A stretch of DNA of 59,155 nucleotides from Candidatus Fimimorpha faecalis (GTDB taxonomy: Bacteria; Bacillota; Clostridia; Lachnospirales; Lachnospiraceae), in NCBI GenBank assembly GCA_018712075.1, contig DVHN01000072.1, positions 1 through 59,155 on the forward strand, in the 5' to 3' direction. Both the position numbers and the translations under genes were made by a program. Every line of letters starts with the position of its first letter. The stretch's first letter is position 1. The notes under the pieces were generated by a model. The model was not told the origin of the DNA. It saw nothing but the letters and a program-made list of their open reading frames with translations, and did no database searches. Of the stretch, positions 26,438 through 35,881 are shown piece after piece.

Positions 26438-27046
26438 TTATTCACCATCCTCTCCATTTTCGCTCCTCTCTTCTTTCGGATAGGCACAGGCCTCCACTTC
26501 GATTCCATTCCATGGATCTTCTGCTGTATAGTCTGGTTCCAAATTTGCCGATTGTACTGCTTCTGCTGTCACATTAATATAAAATTTACAATTTGCGTAA
26601 CGATTGTCCCAGCTTTCTGGTATTGAAACTCCCTCAAACAACGTAATCTCCTCTCCCGACTCTACGGGATCTTGATAATAGAAATATCCACCTTTATAAA
26701 TCCATTTTGTCTCGTCTATTCCAGTTAAATGTTCAATTCCAATACTTCCATTCAATGCTTCATTTTCAAACTGGAACTCTACTTTTGCACGAATATATGC
26801 TGGCTCTTCTTTGTTTGCTATTCTTACAATTTTAGAGATCTGATCACCTGGTATAATTTCTTTTGGATCTTCATACGGCTTTTCTTCCCCATCTTCTGTT
26901 TTTTCATATTCTTCTATACCAATCTCCACGATTCCAGTTTGAATTGTATTTTTCACTTGTACGGTATCTGTAAAATATGCCCATACACCTCCCAGCGAAA
27001 GAATCATTGCCAAACTTATTATAATTAATACATTTCTCTTTTTCAT
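26438..27046 (-). CDS. TasA/camelysin-like SipW-dependent protein B
   Basis: A 202-residue SipW-dependent-type protein. After basic residues (MKKRN) a hydrophobic helix runs into GGVWAYFTDTVQVKNTIQTG, the camelysin/TasA signature around the cleavage site. The body has IIPGDQISKIVRIANKEEPAYIRAKVEF, a TasA-type beta-sandwich. The ATG at 27046 is preferred over an upstream TTG. It follows GGAG and lies 24 bases after protein A. Confidence 0.82.
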   Translation of the reverse strand: MKKRNVLIIISLAMILSLGGVWAYFTDTVQVKNTIQTGIVEIGIEEYEKTEDGEEKPYEDPKEIIPGDQISKIVRIANKEEPAYIRAKVEFQFENEALNGSIGIEHLTGIDETKWIYKGGYFYYQDPVESGEEITLFEGVSIPESWDNRYANCKFYINVTAEAVQSANLEPDYTAEDPWNGIEVEACAYPKEERSENGEDGE

Positions 27047-27070
27047 ATCACACAATCTCCTACTCCATTT

Positions 27071-27772
27071 TTATTCCTTAACTAAAATAGCTTCTTTTAT
27101 TTGATCATCTGCTTGATTTACGTACTTGTTCCATGCCTCTAAATTTGTACCCGTATTATCACTTTGAATTGCAAATGCTTTTATATCGATCATTTGGATC
27201 TTTTCTGGATCTAACTGTCCTTCTATTACATTAACCAATGTAATTTCTTGAAATAATGGAACTGTCTGTGCCCCTACTTCCACTGGTGATTTAACCCCAT
27301 ACAAATAAACATTTGCATTTACTGCATCGGTATTTTCTTTCAGTAATGTCCACTCCGTCTCATCTGCTTCATATTCATAAAGCTGGGTTAAAGCTGCTTT
27401 GCCATCATTTTGTCGTTTTCCATCACTGTCTGCCGTAATTACTTCTGCTTTCGGAACAGTTACCTGTAAATAGATCCATGCGGGATTCGTTCCCTGATTT
27501 AAAACAGAAGGATCTTTGACTACTTTCTGTGTTGGATACATATGGGCTGCTTCATCTGGAATATCATTTTCATCAATAACTCCATCGTCATTCGTATCTT
27601 CAGAACGTGGAAGCTGCTCCCAATTTTCCTCGTTCAAATCAATATCCACATTTCCAACTGTGAATGTATTCGCTTTATTCTCTTTATCTGTTAAATAAGC
27701 CGAAATTCCTGTTATCATTGCAGCTGCTGAAACTGCTGTAGCTGCTGCAATTCCAAACCATTTTTTTCTCAT
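27071..27772 (-). CDS. TasA/camelysin-like SipW-dependent protein A with EF-hand loop
   Basis: A 233-residue SipW-dependent protein: MRKKWFG, a hydrophobic helix, then ITGISAYLTDKENKANTFTVGNVDIDL, the TasA-family N-terminus. Residues 59-70 read DTNDDGVIDEND, a canonical 12-residue calcium-binding EF-hand/dockerin loop (D1, N3, D5, G6, I8, D9, D12). The rest is a beta-sandwich. It starts after AAAGGAGG and lies 10 bases after the sortase gene. It is probably the major fibre subunit or its partner. Confidence 0.85.
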   Translation of the reverse strand: MRKKWFGIAAATAVSAAAMITGISAYLTDKENKANTFTVGNVDIDLNEENWEQLPRSEDTNDDGVIDENDIPDEAAHMYPTQKVVKDPSVLNQGTNPAWIYLQVTVPKAEVITADSDGKRQNDGKAALTQLYEYEADETEWTLLKENTDAVNANVYLYGVKSPVEVGAQTVPLFQEITLVNVIEGQLDPEKIQMIDIKAFAIQSDNTGTNLEAWNKYVNQADDQIKEAILVKE

Positions 27773-27782
27773 AAATCCTCCT

Positions 27783-28463
27783 TTATATTTCCTTTTTTGA
27801 TTGCAAAATTCCCTTTACGACTAAGTCCTTATATCGATTTTCTCCTCTGCCGCATGTAATGATATAACATTCATTTGCAGAAAGGTTAAAGTTATCCACT
27901 AACTTTTCGGTCACTTCTTCTCTCCACAATGCAAAAATTTCACTTACTTTATATGTAAAAATTCCTTTTTCACAAGTAAGTTTAAATAACTCGCCTTTCT
28001 TTACATCTTTTAAACGATTAAAAGAAAGATTTTGTACTGTGTGATTATGTCCATAAATACAATAATGGGTCTTTCCTAATTCATAATCTGGTCTGGCAGC
28101 TGTTACCATCCATATATCTAGATTGTGTTGAATTTCTTCCCATGTCCCACTATAAACTCCTCTGCGTATTTTAACGGACGGAATTTCCAAAACACATTCC
28201 AGAAATCCTTTTGCATAATCTGGCGTATAATGGATACCATCTCTCACATACCATACATTATCTTCCCATTCTTCTTCATTTTTTTCTAATTCTGCGGAAG
28301 AATCTTTTTCTCCATACAATTCTTCTAAATAAGAATCTGCCAGAGACTGTTCTATCTCTTGTCTTTGGAAAGCTTCTCGATTGGAAAAAAATAAAAAATA
28401 GATCCCTATCAAGATTAATGATACACTCCAAAGCCATTGCATGAAACGCTTCAATCTATTCAC
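27783..28463 (-). CDS. Sortase
   Basis: A 226-residue membrane-anchored transpeptidase. An N-terminal helix (about 9-26) is followed by the sortase beta-barrel with the catalytic His 139 (YGHNHT), Cys 204 (IITCGRGENR) and Arg 210. Sortases cleave LPXTG-like signals and join them to wall or to pilin lysines. It is the first gene of the surface-fibre operon. The GTG start follows AAGGAA. The class cannot be fixed by eye. Confidence 0.88.
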   Translation of the reverse strand: MNRLKRFMQWLWSVSLILIGIYFLFFSNREAFQRQEIEQSLADSYLEELYGEKDSSAELEKNEEEWEDNVWYVRDGIHYTPDYAKGFLECVLEIPSVKIRRGVYSGTWEEIQHNLDIWMVTAARPDYELGKTHYCIYGHNHTVQNLSFNRLKDVKKGELFKLTCEKGIFTYKVSEIFALWREEVTEKLVDNFNLSANECYIITCGRGENRYKDLVVKGILQSKKEI

Positions 28464-28539
28464 TATATTTCCTTTATCTGGTCAATCTCTTTCTCCTTCT
28501 CTAGTATTTATTGAACTTTTTGGGGGATTAAAAGAATCT

Positions 28540-28582
28540 GCTAATGCAGATCATTCAGAATTCTAATAGAATTGCTAATGCA
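28540..28582. repeat. Nine-base direct repeats in the sortase operon leader
   Basis: GCTAATGCA occurs at 28540-28548 and 28574-28582, 34 bases apart, with dyads TCTGC/GCAGA and AATTCTA/TAGAATT around them. They lie between the promoter candidate and the sortase start. They could be a regulator-binding pair or a leader fold. Confidence 0.4.
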
Positions 28583-28611
28583 TCGGTTGATTTGATTCAA
28601 TAGATATTTTT

Positions 28612-28640
28612 TTTATAGCATATCCATCGCAAAAAAGCAA
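28612..28640 (-). promoter_or_regulatory. Promoter candidate of the sortase/TasA-like operon
   Basis: TTGCTT (28635-28640), 17 bases, TATAAA (28612-28617) with an extended TG before the -10. The leader would be about 140 bases. Confidence 0.45.
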
Positions 28641-28676
28641 GAAAAAAGCGATAACTTAGCCAATGTTATCGCTTTT
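28641..28676 (-). terminator. Terminator of the tig-clpP-clpX-lon-engB region
   Basis: A perfect 12-bp stem (AAAAGCGATAAC at 28644-28655, GTTATCGCTTTT at 28665-28676) is followed on the minus strand by TTTTTTC. It lies 32 bases after the engB stop. Confidence 0.88.
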
Positions 28677-28707
28677 CTCCTCATATTGTGTAGAATATAT
28701 TCAATTT

Positions 28708-29301
28708 TTAATTATTTTCTTCTATTTGCAGGATATTTTCTAAGAAATCCCAGATTTCTTCTCTTCCCTGCTTTGTCTCAGCTGAAAACGGAATAATCGT
28801 TGCTTTTGTATTTAAACTAGTTCGAATTGCTTTTAATTGTTTTTGCACTTGACTTCGCTTTATTTTATCTAGTTTTGTTGCAATAATAACTGGTTCAAAT
28901 CCTTGATGAACAATCCAATCATACATTTGTTTATCATTTGCCGATGGATCGTGCCGAATATCAATTAATAAAAAGACAACTCGCAGTTGTTTGGATTGGT
29001 GCAAATAACGTTCAATCATTTTTCCCCATTTTTCTTTGATTTCTTCTGATACACGAGCATATCCATAACCTGGCAAATCTACATAATAAAATTCCTCGTT
29101 AATATTATAAAAGTTAATTGTCTGCGTCTTTCCAGGCTGAGCAGATATTCTGGCATATGATTTTCGATTCATCAATGCGTTAATCAAAGATGATTTTCCT
29201 ACATTCGATTTTCCAGCAAAAGCAAACTCTGGTAATTCTGTTTTTGGCAGGGTACTTGTAATTCCACATACTGTTTCTAAATTTACTGATTTAATAACCA
29301 T
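28708..29301 (-). CDS. engB: Ribosome biogenesis GTP-binding protein EngB/YsxC
   Basis: EngB is an essential GTPase for 50S assembly. The 197-residue protein has G1 AGKSNVGKSS, G3 DLPGYGYA, G4 TKLDK and G5 FSAETKQG. The ATG after AAGGAG is chosen; an earlier ATG overlaps the lon stop. The lon-engB order is common in Firmicutes. Confidence 0.94.
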   Translation of the reverse strand: MVIKSVNLETVCGITSTLPKTELPEFAFAGKSNVGKSSLINALMNRKSYARISAQPGKTQTINFYNINEEFYYVDLPGYGYARVSEEIKEKWGKMIERYLHQSKQLRVVFLLIDIRHDPSANDKQMYDWIVHQGFEPVIIATKLDKIKRSQVQKQLKAIRTSLNTKATIIPFSAETKQGREEIWDFLENILQIEENN

Positions 29302-29312
29302 ACTACTCCTTA

Positions 29313-31634
29313 TCATTCTTCCGATTGTTTCACAAATGCAGTTTCAATTACTTCATTCATCGTTTTTACATAAGAAATTTCCAAATCTCCTACAATTTCT
29401 TCCGAAAGTTCCGCTACATCTGGGCGGTTTTTCTCTGGCACAATTACCGTTTTCATATGCGCTGTTTTCGCCGCCAGTAATTTTTCTTTTAATCCTCCAA
29501 TCGGAAGCACACGTCCTCTTAATGTGATCTCTCCAGTCATGGCAACATCCGCACGTACTTTTTGATTAATCACTGCGGATAATAATGCAGTAGCCATTGT
29601 AATACCTGCACTTGGACCATCTTTTGGAACAGCTCCTTCTGGGATATGGATATGAATATCATGTGTTTCGAAAAAGTCTGCTGGCACATTATAATTCGGA
29701 CAAATGGATCTTATGTAAGTCAGGGCCGTCTGTGCCGATTCTTTCATCACATCGCCAAGCTGTCCTGTCATCTGCAATACTCCCTTTCCAGGCATCAGAT
29801 TTACTTCAATTTGCAGTGTATCTCCTCCTACACTCGTCCATGCAAGACCTCTTACAATACCTACCTCATCTGTCTCATTCGCATTTTCAAAATCAATTAA
29901 CTTTTTGCCCAGATACTTTTCCAAATTATCAACCGTAATTTGAACCGTTTTTTGTCCTGTTTCCAATAACTGTCTTGCTGCTTTTCGACAAAGTGAACCA
30001 ATTTTTCGTTCCAAGCTACGCACTCCAGCTTCTCTCGTATAGTTACGTATTACCGTTCTCAATGCTTCATCTTCAATTACAATTTGTCCATCTTTCATTC
30101 CATTTTTCTTTTGTTGTTTTGGAAGCAGATAATCTGTGGCAATATGATATTTTTCATTTTCTGTATATCCCTGTACTTCAATTACTTCCATACGATCCAA
30201 TAATGGACGTGCAATTGTATCGGTTGTATTCGCAGTAGCAATAAATAAAACAGATGATAAATCCAATGGAAGTTCCAAATAATGATCTCGGAAATGACTG
30301 TTTTGCTCATTATCCAAAACTTCTAGCAAAGCAGAGGAAGTATCTCCTTTATAATCACTGCTTACCTTATCAATTTCATCTAATAACATAAGTGGATTTT
30401 TCACACCCGCCTGGCGGATTGCTGTTGCAATTCTACCTGGCATTGCTCCAATATAAGTTCTCCGATGTCCTCGAATTTCAGCTTCATCTCGAACACCACC
30501 CAGACAAATACGCACATACTTCTTTCCTAATGCCCTTGCAATCGAACGTGCAATGGAAGTTTTACCCGTACCAGGAGGACCAACAAGACAAAGCATTGGA
30601 CTCTCTCCCTTTCCGTTTAACTTGCGTACTGCTAAATGTTCAATAATTCGTTCTTTTACTTTTTCTAAGCCATAATGGTCTTCATTTAAAATCTTTTCTG
30701 CCCGCTTTAATTGAATGGACTCTCTCGTCGCTTTATTCCAAGGCATACTCAGCAATGTTTCAATATAAGTCTGGGTCATCCCTAATTCTGGACTTCCTGG
30801 AGATATTGCCCGAAATCGTTTAATTTCTTTCTCAATTTTTTCCTTTACTTTCTTATCCGCAGAAAGTTCCTTCATTCTATTTGTATATTGATCCGCTTCC
30901 TGCATCGGTCCTTCCCCTAATTCTTCATAAATTAAGCGAAGCTGTTCTCTCAAAATATACTCTTTTTGGTTTTTATCTACTCGAAGCTTTATCTTTTCTT
31001 GAAATTCTCTTTTTAGATGATAAATGGAAGTTTCCTCAAAAATTTTTCGAAGCAGAAATTGATACCTAGAGTCTATATCTACTTGTTCCAAATACTGTTG
31101 CCGTACTTGCTGCATCATTCCAATATTTGCTGCGACATAATCGAGAAAATCTCCAATCTCCATTGGTTCTTCCAATGCACGCTGCAATTCCTTGCTCGCT
31201 TTTGGGTTTTCTGAAATGTATCCGACTAAATGCTCTCGAATAATCCGCATCATTGCTTCTTCTGCTAATTTATCTCCATCCTCCTCTTCTTCCATTAGGC
31301 GGATCTCTGCGATCAGACAAGAATTCTCTTCTTCCATATGCTCCAATCTTGCACGTTCCAATCCTTCTACTAAAACTCTGACAGGACCTGCTGGAATCTT
31401 TACAATTTGACGGATCTTGGCAACTGTTCCAACTTGATATAGATCCTTTTGCTCTGGATGCATCATCTCTTTATCCTTCTGACAAACCAAAAAAATCATC
31501 TGATCTTCGTTCATTGCCTGATTTGCAGTTTCCAACGACAGTTTTCTGCTAATATCTAAATGCACCATTGTATGAGGCAAAACCGTCAGACCTCTTAATG
31601 CAATCATTCTCATTTTCTTTTGCTCTCGTACCAT
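29313..31634 (-). CDS. lon: ATP-dependent protease LonA
   Basis: The 773-residue LonA has an N-terminal substrate domain, AAA+ with Walker A GPPGTGKTS and Walker B LLDEIDK, and a C-terminal protease with the Ser of PKDGPSAG and the later catalytic Lys. The ATG following GGGAGGAA is used; the frame extends 24 codons upstream. It sits after clpX. Confidence 0.97.
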   Translation of the reverse strand: MVREQKKMRMIALRGLTVLPHTMVHLDISRKLSLETANQAMNEDQMIFLVCQKDKEMMHPEQKDLYQVGTVAKIRQIVKIPAGPVRVLVEGLERARLEHMEEENSCLIAEIRLMEEEEDGDKLAEEAMMRIIREHLVGYISENPKASKELQRALEEPMEIGDFLDYVAANIGMMQQVRQQYLEQVDIDSRYQFLLRKIFEETSIYHLKREFQEKIKLRVDKNQKEYILREQLRLIYEELGEGPMQEADQYTNRMKELSADKKVKEKIEKEIKRFRAISPGSPELGMTQTYIETLLSMPWNKATRESIQLKRAEKILNEDHYGLEKVKERIIEHLAVRKLNGKGESPMLCLVGPPGTGKTSIARSIARALGKKYVRICLGGVRDEAEIRGHRRTYIGAMPGRIATAIRQAGVKNPLMLLDEIDKVSSDYKGDTSSALLEVLDNEQNSHFRDHYLELPLDLSSVLFIATANTTDTIARPLLDRMEVIEVQGYTENEKYHIATDYLLPKQQKKNGMKDGQIVIEDEALRTVIRNYTREAGVRSLERKIGSLCRKAARQLLETGQKTVQITVDNLEKYLGKKLIDFENANETDEVGIVRGLAWTSVGGDTLQIEVNLMPGKGVLQMTGQLGDVMKESAQTALTYIRSICPNYNVPADFFETHDIHIHIPEGAVPKDGPSAGITMATALLSAVINQKVRADVAMTGEITLRGRVLPIGGLKEKLLAAKTAHMKTVIVPEKNRPDVAELSEEIVGDLEISYVKTMNEVIETAFVKQSEE

Positions 31635-31712
31635 AAGTTCCTCCCAAGATTGTGAAAGGGAGATTCTGTTCAACGATAATTGTCGCCAAGAACCTCCCTC
31701 TAACATTTCGTG

Positions 31713-33011
31713 TTAAGCACTTTCACCGTCTTTATGCAAAAGGCTTGTGTGCTCCTTTTTCTTTATTAAAGGGACTTCCACATCCCGATATACTACCTTT
31801 GGTGCTTCTTTCCCTTCTATCGCAGCTTTTGTAACAATACACCGTCCAATTGTATCATCTGATGGAATTTCAAACATAATATCCATCATCGCATCTTCAA
31901 TAATTGCACGTAAACCTCTCGCACCAGTCTTTCTATCCTGTGCTTTTTTTGCAATTACTTCCAATGCCTCTGGTTCAAATTCTAATTCCACTCCATCCAT
32001 ATCAAACAATTCTCGGTATTGTTTTACAATCGCATTTTTAGGTTTTGTTAAAATATGCATTAACATTTGCAGATCCAACATATCCAATGTTACGACAACT
32101 GGCACACGTCCAATAAATTCTGGAATCAACCCAAATTTAATCAAATCTTCTGGCATCACCTTTTTAAACAATTCGCCAATATTCTGTTCTTCTTTTTGTG
32201 CTAATTCTGCTCCAAATCCAATTGAACCTGTTCCCATACGACTTTCGATGATCTTTTCCAATCCATCAAAAGCGCCTCCACAAATAAATAAAATATTCGT
32301 CGTATCGATCTGCAATAATTCCTGATGAGGATGTTTTCTGCCTCCTTGAGGCGGAACGCTTGCCACCGTACCTTCCAGTATTTTCAGCAATGCCTGTTGA
32401 ACGCCTTCACCAGAAACGTCTCTGGTAATCGAGACATTTTCTGATTTTTTTGTTATTTTATCAATTTCATCTATATAAATAATACCTCGCTGTGCACGCT
32501 CAATATTATAGTCAGCAGCTTGAATCAATTTTAATAAAATATTTTCTACATCTTCTCCTACATATCCTGCTTCTGTCAATGACGTAGCATCTGCAATCGC
32601 AAATGGAACATTTAAAACCTTTGCAAGAGACTGAGCCAAATATGTCTTACCAGAACCAGTTGGACCAAGCATTAAAATATTACTTTTCTGTATTTCCACA
32701 TTTGATTCCTGTCCCCGAGTAATCCTCTTATAATGATTATAAACCGCAACGGATAAAGCTTTCTTTGCCTTATCCTGACCGATTACATATTCATCCAGAT
32801 AGTTTTTAATCTCTACAGGCGTAAGTAAGTTGATTTCTTCTGTATTTTCATCCTGCTCCATCTCCTCTTCCATTAAAATTTCAGAGCAGAGTTCTACACA
32901 TTCATCGCAGATATAAATCCCCCGGTTACCAGCAATCAATTTTCGAACTTGATCTTGTGTTTTACCACAAAAAGAACAGCGGTACTGTGATTCTTCCAAT
33001 CTTCCTTGCAT
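31713..33011 (-). CDS. clpX: ATP-dependent Clp protease ATP-binding subunit ClpX
   Basis: The 432-residue unfoldase has the N-terminal zinc-binding domain (CSFC ... CDEC), Walker A GPTGSGKT, Walker [10 protein letters not shown] and the LGF-type region that docks on ClpP (here IGFGAEL). It is 15 bases after clpP and shares its transcript. Confidence 0.97.
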   Translation of the reverse strand: MQGRLEESQYRCSFCGKTQDQVRKLIAGNRGIYICDECVELCSEILMEEEMEQDENTEEINLLTPVEIKNYLDEYVIGQDKAKKALSVAVYNHYKRITRGQESNVEIQKSNILMLGPTGSGKTYLAQSLAKVLNVPFAIADATSLTEAGYVGEDVENILLKLIQAADYNIERAQRGIIYIDEIDKITKKSENVSITRDVSGEGVQQALLKILEGTVASVPPQGGRKHPHQELLQIDTTNILFICGGAFDGLEKIIESRMGTGSIGFGAELAQKEEQNIGELFKKVMPEDLIKFGLIPEFIGRVPVVVTLDMLDLQMLMHILTKPKNAIVKQYRELFDMDGVELEFEPEALEVIAKKAQDRKTGARGLRAIIEDAMMDIMFEIPSDDTIGRCIVTKAAIEGKEAPKVVYRDVEVPLIKKKEHTSLLHKDGESA

Positions 33012-33026
33012 AGTTCCATTCCTTCC

Positions 33027-33608
33027 TTAACGATTTGCAATAACCTCATCAATCAAACCATATTCCTTGGCAGCCTGTGCGCTCATATAGTTATCTCTCT
33101 CCGTGTCTGCTTCAATCACTTCCAATGATTTTCCTGTGTTTTGTGCAAGTAATGTATTTAACTTCTTCTTTGTTGCCAATATATGATCTGCTACAATTTT
33201 AATATCTGTAGCTTGACCCTGTGCGCCTCCAAGTGGCTGATGAATCATAATTTCTGCATTTGGAAGTGCCAAACGTTTTCCTTTTGCTCCGCCAGCTAAC
33301 AAAAATGCTCCCATACTTGCTGCCATTCCAATACAGATAGTGGACACATCACACTTAATATACTGCATTGTATCATAAATAGCCATACCAGCAGTAACCG
33401 AGCCGCCTGGGCTGTTAATATATAAACTAATATCTTTTCCAGGATCTTCCGCTTCCAAAAACAATAGCTGAGCTACAATAATACTTGCCGTTGTCTCATT
33501 TACTTCTTCTCCAAGAAAGATGATTCGATCCTTTAATAAACGTGAATAAATATCATAAGAACGTTCTCCACGATTTGTTTGTTCAATGACATAAGGTACT
33601 AATGCCAT
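33027..33608 (-). CDS. clpP: ATP-dependent Clp protease proteolytic subunit
   Basis: The 193-residue serine protease has the catalytic Ser in [11 protein letters not shown], His in MIHQPLGG and Asp in the downstream ADTERDN region. It forms the tetradecameric chamber used with ClpX. It starts after GAGGAGG. Confidence 0.98.
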   Translation of the reverse strand: MALVPYVIEQTNRGERSYDIYSRLLKDRIIFLGEEVNETTASIIVAQLLFLEAEDPGKDISLYINSPGGSVTAGMAIYDTMQYIKCDVSTICIGMAASMGAFLLAGGAKGKRLALPNAEIMIHQPLGGAQGQATDIKIVADHILATKKKLNTLLAQNTGKSLEVIEADTERDNYMSAQAAKEYGLIDEVIANR

Positions 33609-33642
33609 ACCTATCGCCTCCTCATTTTTTCTGCCTTATGAC

Positions 33643-33740
33643 AAAAGCAGCCACACAGATCTTTTCCCAATCGCAGCTTTCTTGTAAGATGATAAAATCA
33701 CTCATAGAAAAAAGCCAATTTTTCTGTGCAGCTGCTTTTT
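33643..33740 (-). other. Long inverted repeat between tig and clpP
   Basis: AAAAGCAGCCACACAG near the clpP side and CTGTGCAGCTGCTTTTT near the tig stop can pair over a loop of about 65 bases. On the minus strand the final arm is followed only by TTTTG, so termination would be partial. It may set the tig:clpP ratio or be a processing site. Confidence 0.45.
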
Positions 33741-33747
33741 ATTTTTA

Positions 33748-35028
33748 TTATTTTGCAGAGTCTGCAATTACATCCACAGCTTTTTGCACTGCGATGTCTT
33801 TCTTCATATTTTCTTCTCCAGCAGTTCCCATAATTTCTTTTACTTTATCAACTTCCATTTGGTACATATCTGCCAGTTTCTTATATTCTGCTTCTAACTC
33901 TTCAGCAGATACTTCAATCTTTTCTGCATCTACAACAGCTTCTAAGACTAATCTTGTCTTAATCTTCTTTTCTGCATTTGGTTTCATTTCTTCTAATAAT
34001 TTTTCAGAAGTTAAACCTGTATACTGCATATACTGTTCCATAGAAAGACCTTGCATCTGCATTCTCTGTGCAAATTCATCTGCCATTTGACGAACTTCTA
34101 ATTCAATCATTGGCTCTGGAATGTCCATCTGTGCATTTTCAATTACTTTATCTACAAGTGCATTTTCTTTTGCTGTTTTAGCAGCTTTCTCTTTTTTCTC
34201 TAAAATTGTCTTCTTTAAGTCTTCTTTATATTCATCTAATGTATCAAAATCTGATACATCACTTGCAAATTCATCATCTAATTCAGGAACTTCTTTTGTC
34301 TTAATTGCCTTAATTACTACTTTAAATAAAGCTGGCTTTCCAGCTAAATCTGCTACCTGGTAATCTTCTGGGAATGTAACGTTAACCTCTACCTCATCTC
34401 CAGTATTCTTACCAATTAACTGATCTTCAAATGTATCAATAAAGGAATGGGAGCCAATTACTAATTCATAGTCTTCGCCCTTTCCTCCTTCAAACTCTTC
34501 TCCATCTACTGATCCTGTAAAGTCAATAACGGCAATATCTCCATTTGCGATTGCTCTATCTTCTACTGTGATTGTTCTAGCGTTCTGTTCCTGAACCTTC
34601 TTTAATTCTTGTTCTAAATCTTCATCCGTAACTTCTACAGGTTTCTCATCGTATTCTAAGCCTTTGTATTGACCCAATGTAACTTCTGGTTTTACAGCTA
34701 CTGTGGCAGTAAAGATGAAATCCTTTCCTTTTCCAATTTGTTCTACATTAATCTCTGGACGAGATACGATCTCTATCTCACTTTCCATAGCGGCTTTTTC
34801 ATAAGCCTTTGGGATTACAGCATTTGCAGCATCTTCATAAAAGAAACCTTCCCCATACATCTTTTCAATCATCATACGTGGAACTTTCCCTTTACGAAAT
34901 CCTGGTAAAGAAATTCTTTTCTTATTTTTTAAATATGCTTCCTGAATAGCAGCTTCAAACTCGGCAGCTGGTACTTCTATGGTCAGTTTAGCCATGTTCT
35001 TTTCTAACTTTTCTACCTGTACGCTCAT
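33748..35028 (-). CDS. tig: Trigger factor chaperone
   Basis: A 426-residue ribosome-associated chaperone with the N-terminal ribosome-binding region containing GFRKGKVPR, a central FKBP isomerase domain (GDIAVIDFTGSVDGEEFEGGKG, VTFPEDY) and C-terminal helical arms. It starts after AGGAGG. It heads the tig-clpP-clpX-lon-engB cluster and has a structured leader. Confidence 0.97.
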   Translation of the reverse strand: MSVQVEKLEKNMAKLTIEVPAAEFEAAIQEAYLKNKKRISLPGFRKGKVPRMMIEKMYGEGFFYEDAANAVIPKAYEKAAMESEIEIVSRPEINVEQIGKGKDFIFTATVAVKPEVTLGQYKGLEYDEKPVEVTDEDLEQELKKVQEQNARTITVEDRAIANGDIAVIDFTGSVDGEEFEGGKGEDYELVIGSHSFIDTFEDQLIGKNTGDEVEVNVTFPEDYQVADLAGKPALFKVVIKAIKTKEVPELDDEFASDVSDFDTLDEYKEDLKKTILEKKEKAAKTAKENALVDKVIENAQMDIPEPMIELEVRQMADEFAQRMQMQGLSMEQYMQYTGLTSEKLLEEMKPNAEKKIKTRLVLEAVVDAEKIEVSAEELEAEYKKLADMYQMEVDKVKEIMGTAGEENMKKDIAVQKAVDVIADSAK

Positions 35029-35044
35029 TTAAGTTTCCTCCTAA

Positions 35045-35136
35045 TTATTCGTCCTCTCGACGAGTAGAAACACATTAGGTGAGTTTCTCTCGCTATTGCG
35101 ACATTCATCAAAAGAATATCTGATCTATTCTTTTGA
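35045..35136 (-). other. Structured leader of tig
   Basis: An 11-bp stem (TCAAAAGAATA at 35108-35118, TATTCTTTTGA at 35126-35136, 7-base loop) and a smaller TCGTC/GACGA hairpin near the ribosome binding site lie in the 170-base leader. A TCATTG/CAATGA pair adds a third. No known riboswitch is recognised. Confidence 0.45.
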
Positions 35137-35200
35137 TTCATTGTTTCGCATCAATGATGGCTAACTGTCCTCCGCATATGACAGTCGCCTGCAATGTACT

Positions 35201-35206
35201 ATTATA
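35201..35206 (-). promoter_or_regulatory. Extended -10 promoter of tig
   Basis: The minus strand reads TG-T-TATAAT with a weak TGGAAA at -35. The leader is about 170 bases. Confidence 0.55.
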
Positions 35207-35264
35207 ACATAGTATTTTACAGATTTCCAGTCCTATTTTTCAGGTTTTTATAAGAATCTCTCAT

Positions 35265-35816
35265 TTAATAATTATACTGAATACTTTCTCTTATTTCGTC
35301 TGAAGTTTCTTGTCCAACTAATAATTTTACAAGCTCTAATCCAAGATCTACAGCGTATCCCATTCCTCTTGCAGTCGTAATGGTTCCGTCTGTTACTACA
35401 CCGTCTTTCACATGTTCTGCACCGAGTAACTTATCTTCAAACCCAGGATAGCAAGTTGCCTTCTTTCCCTCTAAAATGTGAAGCTGTCCCAATACGCTAG
35501 GAGCTGCACAAATTGCAGCGATTCGTTTTCCTTCCTTAAAGAATTGTTTTATTTGATCGGTTAAACGGCTGCAAGCTCCAAGATTTAATGTACCTGGCAT
35601 ACCTCCTGGTAAAAACAATACATCTGCTTCCGACCAATCTGCTTCTTCAATGAGCTTATCTGCTTTTATAATAATATTATGAGAACCATTCACCTCAAAA
35701 CGATTCATAACCGAAAATGTTGTGACATCTACATTTGCTCTGCGCAAAACATCAATTACTGCCAATGCCTCTACTTCTTCAAATCCATCCGCTAAAAAAG
35801 CATATACTTTACTCAT
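35265..35816 (-). CDS. DJ-1/PfpI family protein
   Basis: A 183-residue protein of the DJ-1/ThiJ type with the nucleophile elbow AAICAAPSVLG (catalytic Cys), FLPGGMPGT and the upstream acidic GFEEVEAL segment. Members act as glyoxalases, deglycases, chaperones or amidases; the role here is unknown. It starts after AGGAGGT. It is transcribed divergently from the CYTH gene. Confidence 0.9.
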   Translation of the reverse strand: MSKVYAFLADGFEEVEALAVIDVLRRANVDVTTFSVMNRFEVNGSHNIIIKADKLIEEADWSEADVLFLPGGMPGTLNLGACSRLTDQIKQFFKEGKRIAAICAAPSVLGQLHILEGKKATCYPGFEDKLLGAEHVKDGVVTDGTITTARGMGYAVDLGLELVKLLVGQETSDEIRESIQYNY

Positions 35817-35852
35817 GTTCTACCTCCTGATTTTTCATAGTGGAATACACCC

Positions 35853-35881
35853 TTGACTATGGCAACAGTATAACATATACT
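35853..35881 (+). promoter_or_regulatory. Sigma-A promoter of the CYTH gene
   Basis: TTGACT (35853-35858), 17 bases, TATACT (35876-35881) on the plus strand. Confidence 0.75.

Noticed and set aside
28464..28640. Invertible promoter for the surface-fibre operon
   Set aside because: No inverted repeat pair flanks the promoter candidate and no recombinase is adjacent; only direct repeats and short dyads are present.
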